A stretch of 64,000 nt of DNA from Methylophilus sp. (GCF_008015755.1 NZ_SSGF01000015.1:62001-126000), one strand, 5' to 3'; positions 1 through 9,512 are shown, counted from the stretch's first letter. Translations and numbers: made by a program. Notes: generated from the letters alone by a model not told the origin.

Positions 1-486
1 CAATTTTTCAAGCGCAGCCACATCATTGTGCGCAAAGCGGTGATGCGTGGCCCGTGACAAAAAGGCGCCATCATTGAGGCAAGCATGGTTGAGCTTATCG
101 GAAAACACGGCATCGTCACGCCCCATCAAGGCACTGATGACGCCAATATTGGCCATATAGCCAGTCGAAAACAGCAAGGCCGCCGGTTGGCCGACAAACG
201 TCGCCAAGACCTGCTCCAACTGGTCATGATAACGGTGGTGGCCAGTGATTAAATTGGAGGCACCACTGCCGACGCCAGCTTCGGCCGCCGCGGTTTGCAG
301 TGCGGTCACCAGCGCAGCATCATTGGCCAGGCCCAGGTAGTCATTACTGCAAAACGACAGAAATGGCTGGCCATTGGCCGTAATATGCTCGGCTTGCGGC
401 GAGTCCAGCAAACGGCGCTGGCGCATCAGGCCCAGGGTTTGCCGCTTGTCGAGGTCGGCGCGTAAAGACTCCAGCAAATCGCTCAT
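1..486 (-). CDS. bioF: 8-amino-7-oxononanoate synthase, N-terminal 162 codons (cut by window edge)
   Basis: This is the first part of the PLP-dependent synthase that condenses pimeloyl-ACP with alanine in biotin synthesis. The minus strand reads an uninterrupted frame with the family signatures SFCSNDYLGLA, GVGSGASNLITGHH and FSTGYMANIG; the PLP lysine lies beyond the window. The ATG at 484-486 shares one base with the bioB stop (TAATG), so the two genes are probably translationally coupled in a bioB-bioF operon read leftwards. It is not broken inside the window; the 3' end is simply missing. Confidence 0.93.
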   Translation of the reverse strand, partial: MSDLLESLRADLDKRQTLGLMRQRRLLDSPQAEHITANGQPFLSFCSNDYLGLANDAALVTALQTAAAEAGVGSGASNLITGHHRYHDQLEQVLATFVGQPAALLFSTGYMANIGVISALMGRDDAVFSDKLNHACLNDGAFLSRATHHRFAHNDVAALEKL

Positions 487-1526
487 TAGATTTTCTTCAG
501 GCCCAACTTGGCGAATAACACGTTATCTGACTCGACTTCAGGATTACCAGTCGTCAGTAATTTTTCACCGTAGAAAATACTATTGGCACCGGCATGGAAG
601 CATAGCGCCTGCACGGCCTCGCCCATGCTCTGGCGGCCTGCGGACAAACGCACAAAGCTGGTTGGCATGGTGATACGCGCAATCGCGATGGTGCGTACAA
701 ATTCCAGCGGATCGAGTGGCTCGGTGCCATGCAATGGCGTGCCTTCCACTTGGGTCAGCAAGTTAATCGGTACGCTCTCTGGTGGCTGCTCCATATTGGC
801 CAGCTGCGCCACCAAGCCTGCACGTTGGGCACGGGTTTCACCCATGCCAATAATGCCGCCACTACACACATTGATATTCATGCTGCGTACACGGTCCAGC
901 GTATCCAGGCGGTCCTGGTAAGTACGGGTGGTGATCACATCCCCATAAAACTCTGGTGCGGTGTCGAGGTTATGGTTGTAGTAATCCAGCCCAGCCTCTT
1001 TCAATTGCTCGGCTTGGCCATCTTTGAGCATACCCAACGTGGCGCAGGTTTGCAGCCCCATGGCCTTCACTTCAGAAATCATTTTTAACACTGGCTCGAG
1101 GTCACGTTGCTTGGGGCCGCGCCAGGCAGCGCCCATGCAAAAACGGCTGGCGCCACTGTCTTTGGCGGCTTTGGCCGCCGCCAATACCTCATCCAGTTTC
1201 ATCAACGGCTCATTTTCAACCTCGGTGTGGTAACGCGCCGCTTGCGGGCAATAGCCACAGTCTTCAGAGCAGCCGCCAGTTTTAATCGACAGCAAGGTAC
1301 TCACTTGCACCGCATTCGGGTCGAAGTGTTCTCTGTGCACGGTGTGTGCCCGATCTAGCAAGTCATTGAATGGCAACTCAAACAGTGCCATGATGTCTGC
1401 TACCTGCCAGCGCTCTACCGTAGGGTGGCAGACAGACGACGGTTTTAAGCCATCGAGGTTAATAACGGAGGTTTGCATTTCGCTGTGACAACCAGCCGCA
1501 GAAGTTTGTTGTTCCATAAACACCAT
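486..1526 (-). CDS. bioB: Biotin synthase
   Basis: Radical SAM enzyme that inserts sulfur into dethiobiotin in the cytoplasm. The CxxxCxxC cluster motif is seen at C86, C90 and C93 ([10 protein letters not shown]), followed by the usual [12 protein letters not shown] and [11 protein letters not shown] segments. The 346-residue length equals that of the E. coli enzyme. In-frame Met codons at residues 4 and 17 leave the exact start open. The gene is divergent from comF across a 55-bp gap and overlaps bioF by one base, making it first in a biotin operon. Confidence 0.95.
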   Translation of the reverse strand: MVFMEQQTSAAGCHSEMQTSVINLDGLKPSSVCHPTVERWQVADIMALFELPFNDLLDRAHTVHREHFDPNAVQVSTLLSIKTGGCSEDCGYCPQAARYHTEVENEPLMKLDEVLAAAKAAKDSGASRFCMGAAWRGPKQRDLEPVLKMISEVKAMGLQTCATLGMLKDGQAEQLKEAGLDYYNHNLDTAPEFYGDVITTRTYQDRLDTLDRVRSMNINVCSGGIIGMGETRAQRAGLVAQLANMEQPPESVPINLLTQVEGTPLHGTEPLDPLEFVRTIAIARITMPTSFVRLSAGRQSMGEAVQALCFHAGANSIFYGEKLLTTGNPEVESDNVLFAKLGLKKI

Positions 1527-1557
1527 GCCATAAAAATTGTATGAATAACTCGAGCGA

Positions 1558-1586
1558 ATTATATGTTGTTTAAAATATCACGTGAA
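1558..1586 (-). promoter_or_regulatory. Putative sigma-70 promoter of bioB
   Basis: On the minus strand TTCACG (1581-1586) lies 17 bp before a perfect TATAAT (1558-1563). The -35 box overlaps the GTG start of comF, so transcription of the two divergent genes may interfere. No BirA-type operator palindrome was recognised. Confidence 0.5.
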
Positions 1587-2343
1587 AAATTTTTACAATA
1601 GATTAAAATTTAATCACATTAAGGTTTACCAGCAGCTACAGCAATGGCTGGGGACCAGCTTGCCGTGCGTGCTGTGTGATGCGCCAGCCACGGCGCCTAA
1701 TCACGCACACTTGGCACTTTGCGCCCATTGCATCGATGTATTACCTTGGTATCACGCACCACGTTGCCCGCAATGTGCCCTGCCCACCGTCTCAGGCACA
1801 CTATGCGGCATCTGCCTGCAACACGCCCCGGCCTTTGACCACACACTGACGCCATTCCGTTATGCCTATCCACTCGACAGGCTGCTGCATCAATTCAAAT
1901 ACCATCAACAGCTGTCGTTAGGCCATTTGCTGGCTAACAGCCTGCTCAGCCCATTATCAACCCTGACAGAAAACGCACGGCCAGAGGTCGTGATGGCCAT
2001 GCCTATGCACCGCAATCGGGTGCAAGCACGTGGATTTAATCATGCACTGGAACTGGCGAAACAGGTGCAGCAACAGTGGCAGATACCGCTGGACATTGCA
2101 GGATGTACGCGTGTGCTTGATACGCCGACGCAGGCCGGCATGGATATGAAAACCAGAACACGTAATCTGCGCGGCGCCTTTGCCACGCAGCGGTCATGGC
2201 AAGGTCAGCATGTGATGGTGGTGGATGATGTGATGACCACAGGGGCCAGTATGCACGCAGTGGCTAAGGTATTAAAACAGGCTGGGGCTAGCCGGGTGAC
2301 GGCACTGGTGCTGGCGCGGACATTAAAAAGCGACGAGCCCTGA
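1582..2343 (+). CDS. comF: ComF family amidophosphoribosyltransferase-like protein
   Basis: ComF proteins are linked to DNA uptake and pair a zinc-ribbon-like N-terminus with a phosphoribosyltransferase (PRTase) domain. Here paired cysteines (CVLC, CAHC, CPQC, CGIC) fill residues ~30-80 and the PRPP loop VMVVDDVMTTGAS lies near residue 215. The protein has 253 residues, normal for the family. The only suitable start is GTG at 1582, because no in-frame ATG precedes the cysteine region. It is convergent with mshN and divergent from bioB. The substrate is not known for the family. Confidence 0.85.
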   Translation: MKNFYNRLKFNHIKVYQQLQQWLGTSLPCVLCDAPATAPNHAHLALCAHCIDVLPWYHAPRCPQCALPTVSGTLCGICLQHAPAFDHTLTPFRYAYPLDRLLHQFKYHQQLSLGHLLANSLLSPLSTLTENARPEVVMAMPMHRNRVQARGFNHALELAKQVQQQWQIPLDIAGCTRVLDTPTQAGMDMKTRTRNLRGAFATQRSWQGQHVMVVDDVMTTGASMHAVAKVLKQAGASRVTALVLARTLKSDEP

Positions 2344-2365
2344 TATGACGATGCGCACGTAATCC

Positions 2366-3553
2366 CTATTCACTGCGCACGACCGCCGTGCCGCCCAACT
2401 GGCGAATACGCTGCCCAACAAACTCCGACAAACGATCACTTAAAGGCAGGTTATACGCTTGCTGCAATTGCTGCAGAGCTTGAGCAGGCTGGCCTGCGGC
2501 CTGCAAAGAAATCGCATATGCCACAATCCACTGCGCATGCCCGGGACGCAATAAGATTGCGCGTTCAAAATGCGGTAACGCGGCCGCATGTTGGCCGCTT
2601 TGCTGATAGGCCATGGCCAGCATCCATTGTGATTCAGCATCTTGCTGCAGCTGGTTGGCAACCGGTTTTAGGGTTTGCAACACGGCGTCTGGCTGGGCGT
2701 GTGCCAGTTGCCACTTGGCCAGCGATCTGGACAAGCCAATTTGCCCTGGAAACTGCTTGATCCCCGCTTGCAACACCGCTACCGCCTCCGGCTCCTGTCT
2801 TGCCTCGAACAAATACGCCGCCAATAACTGCCGCGCATCTTCTGACTGCGGTGCGGTGGTCATTGCCTGGCGCAGAATCATCAGTGCCTCGTTCAGACGC
2901 CCTTTCTGCTCCTGGTCAACCGCACGTTGAATCTGCACATTCACCTCTTGTTCGGGGCGCATCTGCTTATTCACCACGCCTTGAGAGCCAGCCTCTTCAT
3001 CCTGCATTCTGGCCGGTTTGGTGGCATTGCCAGCACTCATTGGCGGCTCAATGGCGCTGACGACGGGGTTGGCCGTCGCAATCGTAAATTCGCCCTCCAC
3101 CTGCGGCTGCGAAGCGACTTTCGGCAGCACTGGTTTGCTGGTCCCTGTTGGGGCGACTGCAGCAGGCATCGCTGCTGTGGCCGGTTTTTGCCATGCGCTA
3201 AACAAGGCTTTGGTTAACTGTGGCGGTGCCCAGGCGGGTGTATCCGTCACGACGGGCCTGGCTTCCACAGCGGCGCTTGCAACAGCAGCCGAAAGGGTAG
3301 GCGTCACCGCAAGGTGATCGACGGATGCGGGGTGAAAACGTGCCACCAAACTGGGCCAATTGAGCAGCAAGCCGCCAATCAATGCCAACAGCAACAGCCC
3401 TCCCAGTAACTTGTGCCCCCAGGCAGCCGTCGCATCGCCTTGATAGGACAGCACTGGCTTCACCTGTCCGGCCCAGCCATCGACTGCCGCAACGCCCTGG
3501 CGCGCCTCAACGTTTTGCAATACCTGATTAATTAAACTCAAGTGTTTCCCCAA
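2366..3553 (-). CDS. mshN: MSHA biogenesis protein MshN (TPR protein)
   Basis: Last gene of the downstream pilus unit. The 395-residue protein has an N-terminal cytoplasmic segment, one membrane helix near residues 48-66 (LLGGLLLLALIGGLLL), a Pro/Ala/Val-rich periplasmic linker and C-terminal tetratricopeptide-like repeats (from about residue 205). MshN-type proteins are thought to scaffold the pilus secretin/assembly complex from the inner membrane. It follows mshM by 7 bp, the order found in Vibrio. Identity rests on position and architecture; TPR sequence alone would be unspecific. Confidence 0.75.
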   Translation of the reverse strand: MGKHLSLINQVLQNVEARQGVAAVDGWAGQVKPVLSYQGDATAAWGHKLLGGLLLLALIGGLLLNWPSLVARFHPASVDHLAVTPTLSAAVASAAVEARPVVTDTPAWAPPQLTKALFSAWQKPATAAMPAAVAPTGTSKPVLPKVASQPQVEGEFTIATANPVVSAIEPPMSAGNATKPARMQDEEAGSQGVVNKQMRPEQEVNVQIQRAVDQEQKGRLNEALMILRQAMTTAPQSEDARQLLAAYLFEARQEPEAVAVLQAGIKQFPGQIGLSRSLAKWQLAHAQPDAVLQTLKPVANQLQQDAESQWMLAMAYQQSGQHAAALPHFERAILLRPGHAQWIVAYAISLQAAGQPAQALQQLQQAYNLPLSDRLSEFVGQRIRQLGGTAVVRSE

Positions 3554-3560
3554 TATTTAA

Positions 3561-4451
3561 CTAGCGGCCCAGACCAGCCAGCGCCGTATGCAGCGTCAGC
3601 CACCATTTAAAGCCATGCTCCAACCAGCGATGCTGTGCCTTGACGCTGGCCTGGGTGTCCATAATGGCCGCCCTGACATCCTCTGCCGATACGCCTTGCT
3701 GGCCACGGCCAAACGCTGACAACAACGATTTATGCGCCAAGATATTCAGCAAGCGCGGAATACCGTTAGCATAGCGGTAGAGCAAACGCAGGCTGGCAGG
3801 CGTAAAAATCATGCCCCCCTGATAACCGGCAATATGCATGCGATGATTCAGATAAAAACCTAATTCCGACCATTGCAGGCCTTTGAGGTGATACTCAAAA
3901 CCGATGCGCTGGCGCAATTGGCGGATAGACGGATGATTAATACGCTCTTCGAGTTCCGGCTGGCCAAAAATGACCACCTGGATCAGTTTGCGCTTTTCGG
4001 TCTCAAGGTTACTCAACAGGCGCAGGGCTTCCAGTGTTTCCAGTGGCATCGCCTGTACTTCGTCCAGACACACCACCACATGCCGCCCCTCGTCCGCAAA
4101 AGTGAGTAGCTTGCGATTCAGCGCATCAATCATGTCGTGATGGGTAAAGTCTGGCTTGAAAGCCACGCCAAATTCGGTGGCCAGGGTCATCAACAAGGCG
4201 TGCGGGTCTAAATAAGGGTTAGGAATGAAAACCACCTTACAATCAGGCTCTAGCGCCTTGAGCAGACGGCGGCACAACAAGGTTTTACCGGTGCCGACCT
4301 CACCGGTAATCTTCACGAAGCCTTCGCCAGACTGAATCGCAATCAACAAGGTATTCAGCGCCTCTTGCAGGCTACGCGTGGCGTAATAAAAACTGGTATC
4401 CGGGGTGATGGTAAACGGATATTCCTTCAACCCAAAATGTTGCAGGTACAT
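3561..4451 (-). CDS. mshM: MSHA biogenesis ATPase MshM (ExeA/GspA-like)
   Basis: AAA+ ATPase of the ExeA type, 296 residues, beginning MYLQHFGLKEYPFTITPD, the typical ExeA/MshM opening. The Walker A motif GEVGTGKT lies near residue 50 and the Walker B VVVCLDEVQ near residue 127. A hydrophobic C-terminal stretch is weak. Family members help place the secretin through the cell wall. The gene lies 12 bp after mshL and 7 bp before mshN, matching the L-M-N order in other msh loci. Confidence 0.85.
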   Translation of the reverse strand: MYLQHFGLKEYPFTITPDTSFYYATRSLQEALNTLLIAIQSGEGFVKITGEVGTGKTLLCRRLLKALEPDCKVVFIPNPYLDPHALLMTLATEFGVAFKPDFTHHDMIDALNRKLLTFADEGRHVVVCLDEVQAMPLETLEALRLLSNLETEKRKLIQVVIFGQPELEERINHPSIRQLRQRIGFEYHLKGLQWSELGFYLNHRMHIAGYQGGMIFTPASLRLLYRYANGIPRLLNILAHKSLLSAFGRGQQGVSAEDVRAAIMDTQASVKAQHRWLEHGFKWWLTLHTALAGLGR

Positions 4452-4463
4452 GCCCGCTCGCTC

Positions 4464-6233
4464 CTAAAAACTGCTATCGCTCTTCAGCTTCTCAACCCTG
4501 TCCTGGCTATCGAGCATGTCTTGCGCCCAGCTCTCGCCACTGCGCACCACGGTAGATTTCAGCAAAATCACCAGCTCAGTTTTAACACTGGCCAAGTCTT
4601 TCTGACGGAACAGGCCGCCCAGGAATTTCACATCGCCTAAGCCTGGTACTTTGGTGCGTGTATTGTCTACGGTTTCAGACATCAGCCCGCCAATCGCAAT
4701 CACACTACCATCTTTGGTACGCACAATACTATCAGTCTCATTAATATTAGAAGACGCGGTTGGAATGGTATACGTACCGCCGTTCGCACTGGATAAGGTC
4801 ACCGTTCTATTGACTTGCGTCACATCGCTAATGAATGGATGCACGTGCAAGGTGATATTGTCGTCTTTATCAATCTGCGGCGTCACATCGAGTGAGATCC
4901 CTGAAAAATAAGGTTGCAGCTGAATATCCGGTGTCACAATCGCGCCGCCAGTGGTGGTGGTCACATTGGTTTTCACATTGGTCACATAAAACGCGTCATT
5001 ACCAACTTTAAGCACGGCTTTCTGGTTGTTGATGGTCGCAATGCGTGGGCTGGAAAGCACTTCTACATTGCCCTGCGTTTCGAGAAAGTTAAGCAATGCC
5101 GAGAAACCTTTACCCTGCACGGCCAGTGCAAACATCGAGCCGCCCAAAGAGGTCACTGCGTTATTAGTTAATGCACCCGGCTCGGTCGTAGTCACAACGC
5201 CATTGGTCAAATCACCGGTTTCACTCAGCGAAGCATTGCCATTGATGTTACCAAACGTGACATCACGGCCACGCGTATGGCGAGCAGCCGCCCAGTTAAT
5301 CCCCTGTTGCGAGTTTCTGTTCAGCTGCACTTTAATGATTTTGGCTTCGAGAATCACCTGACGATCTACCGTGACCTGCATCAGGCTCAAAAACTTTTCA
5401 ACCTGGCGGATTTCTTTCGGCATGGCTTTCACCATGATCAGGCCAGACTGGGCATTGATAATGACTTTACGGCCACTTTCTTCGCCAATCAGACTGCTCA
5501 GCGAGGCGGCAATTTCTTCCCAAAAATCATTATTGGTCCGCATGCTGACGTCTGAAGCATACACTTGCAGATTAGACGCACCAGAATTACCTACTGCCCC
5601 CGTACCAGTGCCTGTCCCTGTGCCGGTTGACCCGTTCATGGCTGCCGCTTGGCCTGCCACACCTGCCGCGCCACCGGCACCTGAGCCACTAGCCGTACCA
5701 GAGGTTACGCGGGTGGCCGAGGTGCCTTTACGCGCACCGGTAATATAGTTGACTTGAAACACACGGGTTTGAATCGTTTGCGGCTCCACAAAAATCTGCT
5801 TGCCGTTCATTTTGTATTCGTAGCCATACAAATCACGCAAGGCATTGAGGGCTTCAAACAAGGTCACATCCCGCAAGTTAATTGAAATATCCCCTTTAAG
5901 TTCAGGGCTCAATGCAATGCTGTAAGGGCTGCCGGAGACAATGCCCATCAGCACTTGTGCCGCAGGCGCTTTGTTCACCACCAGGTCAAACCTGGGCTCA
6001 ACACGCTTGGCGAGTGCTTTGGGTGGCTCAATTTTAAGCGGCTCGAACAACTCATCAGTGATCTCTTTGGGAGGAGGCGATACCTGTGTTTGCGCCTTGG
6101 CCGCCGCAGTTGCCAATTCGTTCTGAATTTTAGGATTAATTGATGTATTGGTCGGCGCAAACGGGTTGCTGGTACACCCCGCCAACCCGGCACCGATCAT
6201 CATCACACCCAAGGTATTCACTAAAGTTTTCAT
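4464..6233 (-). CDS. mshL: MSHA outer-membrane secretin MshL
   Basis: Forms the outer-membrane channel through which the pilus passes. The start is taken as the ATG at 6231-6233, which has a GAGAG-type ribosome site and opens a lipoprotein signal (MKTLVNTLGVMMIGAGLAGC, Cys20); a longer reading frame to 6284 lacks such support. An N-terminal secretin/TonB short domain (GDISINLRDVTLFEALNAL), a Gly/Thr/Ala-rich low-complexity insert near residues 185-225 and the C-terminal secretin core (VGNDAFYVTN, DGSVIAIGGLM, VPGLGDVKFLGGLF) are visible. About 589 residues. Confidence 0.92.
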   Translation of the reverse strand: MKTLVNTLGVMMIGAGLAGCTSNPFAPTNTSINPKIQNELATAAAKAQTQVSPPPKEITDELFEPLKIEPPKALAKRVEPRFDLVVNKAPAAQVLMGIVSGSPYSIALSPELKGDISINLRDVTLFEALNALRDLYGYEYKMNGKQIFVEPQTIQTRVFQVNYITGARKGTSATRVTSGTASGSGAGGAAGVAGQAAAMNGSTGTGTGTGTGAVGNSGASNLQVYASDVSMRTNNDFWEEIAASLSSLIGEESGRKVIINAQSGLIMVKAMPKEIRQVEKFLSLMQVTVDRQVILEAKIIKVQLNRNSQQGINWAAARHTRGRDVTFGNINGNASLSETGDLTNGVVTTTEPGALTNNAVTSLGGSMFALAVQGKGFSALLNFLETQGNVEVLSSPRIATINNQKAVLKVGNDAFYVTNVKTNVTTTTGGAIVTPDIQLQPYFSGISLDVTPQIDKDDNITLHVHPFISDVTQVNRTVTLSSANGGTYTIPTASSNINETDSIVRTKDGSVIAIGGLMSETVDNTRTKVPGLGDVKFLGGLFRQKDLASVKTELVILLKSTVVRSGESWAQDMLDSQDRVEKLKSDSSF

Positions 6234-6296
6234 AGCAGTCTCTCTATTGATGTTCGCTTGCTGCCTCACTGCGTGAGCCGGCAAGTGTTTGTCACT

Positions 6297-6722
6297 TTAT
6301 TTATCAATCGTTATTTTTTCAGTCTTTTTTGACTGATGTTTTACTCTTTTTGGCGCGCTTGCCTTTTTTGGGCCTCGCTCCGCAGTCACTGGCGTCATCA
6401 CATTGCTCAGGCCCATGGTCAGCACTTTTTTCTCACCGAGCTTGCTGACAAACAAGGCTTTCTGATGTGTGACCGAGATTAATTTAAAGTCCTCGTAATA
6501 ACCGCCCACGGGCACCATTTGTCCGTTGACCACCGCAAAGCCGTTTTTACCGTTATCCTGGATCGCCGACAGCTCCCAGGCTTTTTCTAGCTGCGCCTCG
6601 CCGTGTGGCAAATACGCCATCACAGACACTGGCGGCCGGGTCGGGTCGACCATGCCATCGGCCATCACTCCCTGGGCGTGCACCAGGCCGGTTGCTAATA
6701 CTGCTGTTATTAAGCTGCGCAT
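6297..6722 (-). CDS. mshK: MSHA biogenesis protein MshK
   Basis: Small periplasmic protein of about 141 residues with a signal peptide (MRSLITAVLATGLVHAQGVMA) and the motif DPTRPP just after it, a hallmark of MshK/PilP/GspC-like secretin partners. The C-terminus is Lys-rich. The ATG at 6720-6722 lies two bases past the mshJ stop and has a GGGG ribosome site 7 bases upstream; a start at 6752 inside mshJ would have no such site and would bury the signal peptide. It probably links the MshJ platform to the MshL secretin. Confidence 0.8.
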   Translation of the reverse strand: MRSLITAVLATGLVHAQGVMADGMVDPTRPPVSVMAYLPHGEAQLEKAWELSAIQDNGKNGFAVVNGQMVPVGGYYEDFKLISVTHQKALFVSKLGEKKVLTMGLSNVMTPVTAERGPKKASAPKRVKHQSKKTEKITIDK

Positions 6723-6723
6723 G

Positions 6724-7443
6724 CTAAATCCCCAACCATGCATTTTCACCACTCAAGGTATACACCTGCACTGTCAATTCACTTTCCGGATACTCGGCTT
6801 TTAATTCCGCCGTTTCCCAGGCAAGTTTCTGGCCAATCGCCTTTAACGATTGTGCATAAGCCATCAAGGCAAAATATTTGCCTTTGAGACGCACTTTGAC
6901 CGCATGCTGGTAGACATGCGGCACATTCTTCCACACCTCTTCAGCACTGGCTTGCGACGTGCTGGCAGCTTCGGCAGGGGCGGCTGACTGCAGCAACTTT
7001 CTTTGCTTTTCGATAAAGTCGACAACCGGTAACGATTGCATTTCTACCACTTGCACATCGGCATGCTGTTGCAACAGTTTTTTCAAAAACGCCACCATGT
7101 CTTGTGGTGAGACCATATAAGAAGACACTTGCACCAAGTCGGCAGCCTGGCTGTTGATTTTGTGGTTGGTCTCGTCTATTTCATGCTGAAACGCGTTGCT
7201 GGCCGGTTGCGGTGCAGCTTGCGCGGCAATGTTGGTCATCTGCTCAGTGAGACTGGTCGTATCATTCTGAATTTTGAGGACTTCTTGCTGGGTCGCGGCC
7301 AGTTGCACGCGTTGCGGCTCTAGCAGAAAAGTATCCAGCAAGCCCACGACAGCAAACAATCCGGCGCCAAAAATCATCCAGCGTTCGCGCTTGGAGAGCC
7401 CTTGCCACTTATCCACCATTGTTTGTAATTGTTCAAATTGCAT
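6724..7443 (-). CDS. mshJ: MSHA biogenesis protein MshJ (PilO/GspM-like)
   Basis: Inner-membrane alignment-complex protein of about 239 residues: short cytoplasmic start (MQFEQLQTMVDKWQGLSKRER), one membrane helix (residues ~24-40), then a periplasmic coiled coil and a ferredoxin-like domain, as in PilO/GspM. The start at 7441-7443 follows the preceding stop by two bases; the longer frame to 7509 would run far into the upstream gene. It works with MshI and the PilN-like protein to connect the motor with the secretin. Confidence 0.82.
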   Translation of the reverse strand: MQFEQLQTMVDKWQGLSKRERWMIFGAGLFAVVGLLDTFLLEPQRVQLAATQQEVLKIQNDTTSLTEQMTNIAAQAAPQPASNAFQHEIDETNHKINSQAADLVQVSSYMVSPQDMVAFLKKLLQQHADVQVVEMQSLPVVDFIEKQRKLLQSAAPAEAASTSQASAEEVWKNVPHVYQHAVKVRLKGKYFALMAYAQSLKAIGQKLAWETAELKAEYPESELTVQVYTLSGENAWLGI

Positions 7444-7445
7444 GC

Positions 7446-8300
7446 TTATTCTTTCCGAGGCTGCGCGGCTGGTGATGTCTGCGTGGTGCCACGCACAAAG
7501 GCATCCCAAGTCACCGTATTGAGCAATTTGGCTGTCGCTTGCACGTCCTGACCTTTGACCTCAAACGCGTAGACTTTCAGGCTGGTCGCAGCAGGACTGG
7601 CCACAGGGTTTGCCGGAGTGGCTGCGGCTACCGCACTTGCAGGACTGGCTGGATTGTCAGCACTAGGTTTACCAGACAGCACAGGCTCGCTTGCAGCAGC
7701 AATAGGCGCTGGCGTCGCCGGGGCGGCAGGCGCAGCAGCTGGATTCGCATGTAACTCGACTTGTTTAAACTGAATGCCAGAAAATTGCGTGCCTTCAAAC
7801 ACGCGTTGGGCAGATAACATATCCAGATAGAGTGGAATATCTTCTGACTGCAATGCCTGCCCGCTCAGAGACAAGTGTTGTGAACCCGGCTCGATTCTAA
7901 ATCCGGTCAACCACAAGCCCGGTTGCTGCTGTGCTGTCAACGCACGCATATAATCAATCAGGTGATAAGCCGAGACTGACAATGACTGCTGGAAGATCGC
8001 CAGAATCTGTGACTGCATCTCAAAACGGGCTTTGAGGTTTTTCAGCGTCGCTTCTAACTGTGTGTTATCAATCGGTGTCGCACGCTGGGCAAACTCATTG
8101 ACCTTTTTCTGCATGGCTTCGTACTGGGCCATGGCCTGGTTACGCTGCACTTGCAACTGGGCGTTTTCCGCCTGCAGGCCGGTAAACAAGTAAACCATCA
8201 CGGCTGCGGCCAGCACATAAATGCCAGCCACCACCGGCAGACTAAACCAGTCTCTGGATTTAACCAGCCCACCTTCAAACAGGTTAATCTGCTGACTCAT
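7446..8300 (-). CDS. MSHA biogenesis protein MshI2 (PilN/GspL-like)
   Basis: 284-residue bitopic inner-membrane protein. A short cytoplasmic tail with the PilN-like sequence INLFEGG is followed by a membrane helix (residues ~22-42), a coiled coil (about 45-100), a PilN-type domain and an Ala/Pro-rich tail (about 188-245). It overlaps mshI by four bases (ATGA), so coupling is likely. Position between the PilM-like MshI and PilO-like MshJ gives the PilM-N-O order of type IV pilus platforms. Confidence 0.78.
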   Translation of the reverse strand: MSQQINLFEGGLVKSRDWFSLPVVAGIYVLAAAVMVYLFTGLQAENAQLQVQRNQAMAQYEAMQKKVNEFAQRATPIDNTQLEATLKNLKARFEMQSQILAIFQQSLSVSAYHLIDYMRALTAQQQPGLWLTGFRIEPGSQHLSLSGQALQSEDIPLYLDMLSAQRVFEGTQFSGIQFKQVELHANPAAAPAAPATPAPIAAASEPVLSGKPSADNPASPASAVAAATPANPVASPAATSLKVYAFEVKGQDVQATAKLLNTVTWDAFVRGTTQTSPAAQPRKE

Positions 8301-9235
8301 GCGGCCATCTCCTGACGCAAGGCAGCGCCTAAAGCAGGCAATAACATGGCTTGTTTTTCCAGGCTGGAGAAATCCTGATCGGCAGGCAATTCGACAATAT
8401 CTTCAAGATTAAAGACATTCACTGGCACATAGAGGCTGGCACTCAAACCACTGACCAGATAATCACGATTGGACACTGGCGACACCACCAGACGATTCAG
8501 GCTCAAATAAGGAAACTGACGATCGAAGCTATCTAACGAGCGCTGTAACTCCAGCACCAGCTTGTCAAAGTTACTTTTAAACAGATCACCACGATCGTTC
8601 AAAAAATCGCGATCCAGCTCAATCAGGCGCGCATGGTACAACTCACCTTTGGCGGTAAATGTCAGCAAACGTCCGCGCGGCAAAATGCTGAGCATCACCA
8701 GCGCCCGGTCTTCATGCTCCAGCAAATGCGCAATATTGCGCTGCACCAGCGCATGCACATCGACCGACTTCACGTTAAACCCGGCCTCGGATAATTGATT
8801 GCCGACCGCAGACACCACCGCTTTTTTGGCACAGATGGCTAACATTAATGGCTGGCGATTGGCATAGGCCTGGTCAACCGGTATATCGATGCCGTCAACC
8901 ACCGCTTGCTCTACCGAATAATCCAGCAGGCCTTTCAACTTCCAGCGCAAGGCAGGTTTAATCTCTGCATCCGGCATGTTGGGCTTATCAATTTGTACAA
9001 TATTGTATTGATCCACATTTAAAACCAGATTGCAGGGAGAGGTCTTCAGGTCATTTTTGGTCACAAAGTGACGCAATATGGACGTTGCATGTAAGGGCAC
9101 CTGCTCAACTGCGGCCAATGAGACGACCGGCTTGGACCCTTCGGATGGTGGCATCAAAGCGACAGTACTCACATGCATATCAGTGATACTGACACCCACT
9201 TGCTGTTTGTTCTTTTGTCGTTTAAACCATTCCAT
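8297..9235 (-). CDS. mshI: MSHA biogenesis protein MshI (PilM-like actin-fold protein)
   Basis: First gene of the downstream pilus unit. The 312-residue soluble protein has the layout of the actin-like PilM/GspL cytoplasmic domain (VGVSITDMHVSTVAL near the start, NLVLNVDQYNIVQIDKP, LVMLSILPRGRLLTFTAKGELYHARLI) and no signal peptide or membrane helix. It should bind the N-terminus of the following PilN-like protein at the inner membrane. A sigma-54-like promoter lies about 200 bp upstream and the ribosome site is weak. Confidence 0.8.
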   Translation of the reverse strand: MEWFKRQKNKQQVGVSITDMHVSTVALMPPSEGSKPVVSLAAVEQVPLHATSILRHFVTKNDLKTSPCNLVLNVDQYNIVQIDKPNMPDAEIKPALRWKLKGLLDYSVEQAVVDGIDIPVDQAYANRQPLMLAICAKKAVVSAVGNQLSEAGFNVKSVDVHALVQRNIAHLLEHEDRALVMLSILPRGRLLTFTAKGELYHARLIELDRDFLNDRGDLFKSNFDKLVLELQRSLDSFDRQFPYLSLNRLVVSPVSNRDYLVSGLSASLYVPVNVFNLEDIVELPADQDFSSLEKQAMLLPALGAALRQEMAA

Positions 9236-9431
9236 AGGGGCGCATCTGTCTTTCTAAATAATTTTTTTATTTAAAATCAAAGCATAACAAAGACAACTTC
9301 AAGCTTTATCGGAGATTAGTATACACAAAAAATCTCCCCGGTGAAGCCATCACCCACTGCGCCAAATCACTGATATTTAACACGTTGCCTGAATACCACT
9401 TTGTTAACTCTTTATAGTTCATTTTAATAAG

Positions 9432-9448
9432 AGCAACTTTAGTGCCTG
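9432..9448 (-). promoter_or_regulatory. Sigma-54 (-24/-12) promoter of the mshI operon
   Basis: The minus strand reads AGGCAC-N5-TTGCT with the invariant GG (9445-9446) and GC (9433-9434) exactly 10 bp apart, matching 10 of 12 informative consensus positions. It lies just downstream of the mshQ terminator and upstream of mshI with no other gene between, giving an expected start near 9421 and a leader of about 185 bases. No second promoter was clear in 9236-9430. Confidence 0.6.
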
Positions 9449-9470
9449 CTATGCTGCTTTAAAGCGAGGA

Positions 9471-9506
9471 TAAAAAGAACAAAACCACCTGATTTAGGTG
9501 GTTTTG
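9471..9506 (-). terminator. Rho-independent terminator after mshQ
   Basis: A perfect 11-bp stem (9480-9490 with 9496-9506) and a 5-base loop are followed on the minus strand by a T-rich tract (9471-9479). It closes the mshA-to-mshQ unit and separates it from the mshI unit. Confidence 0.9.
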
Positions 9507-9512
9507 TTTGCG

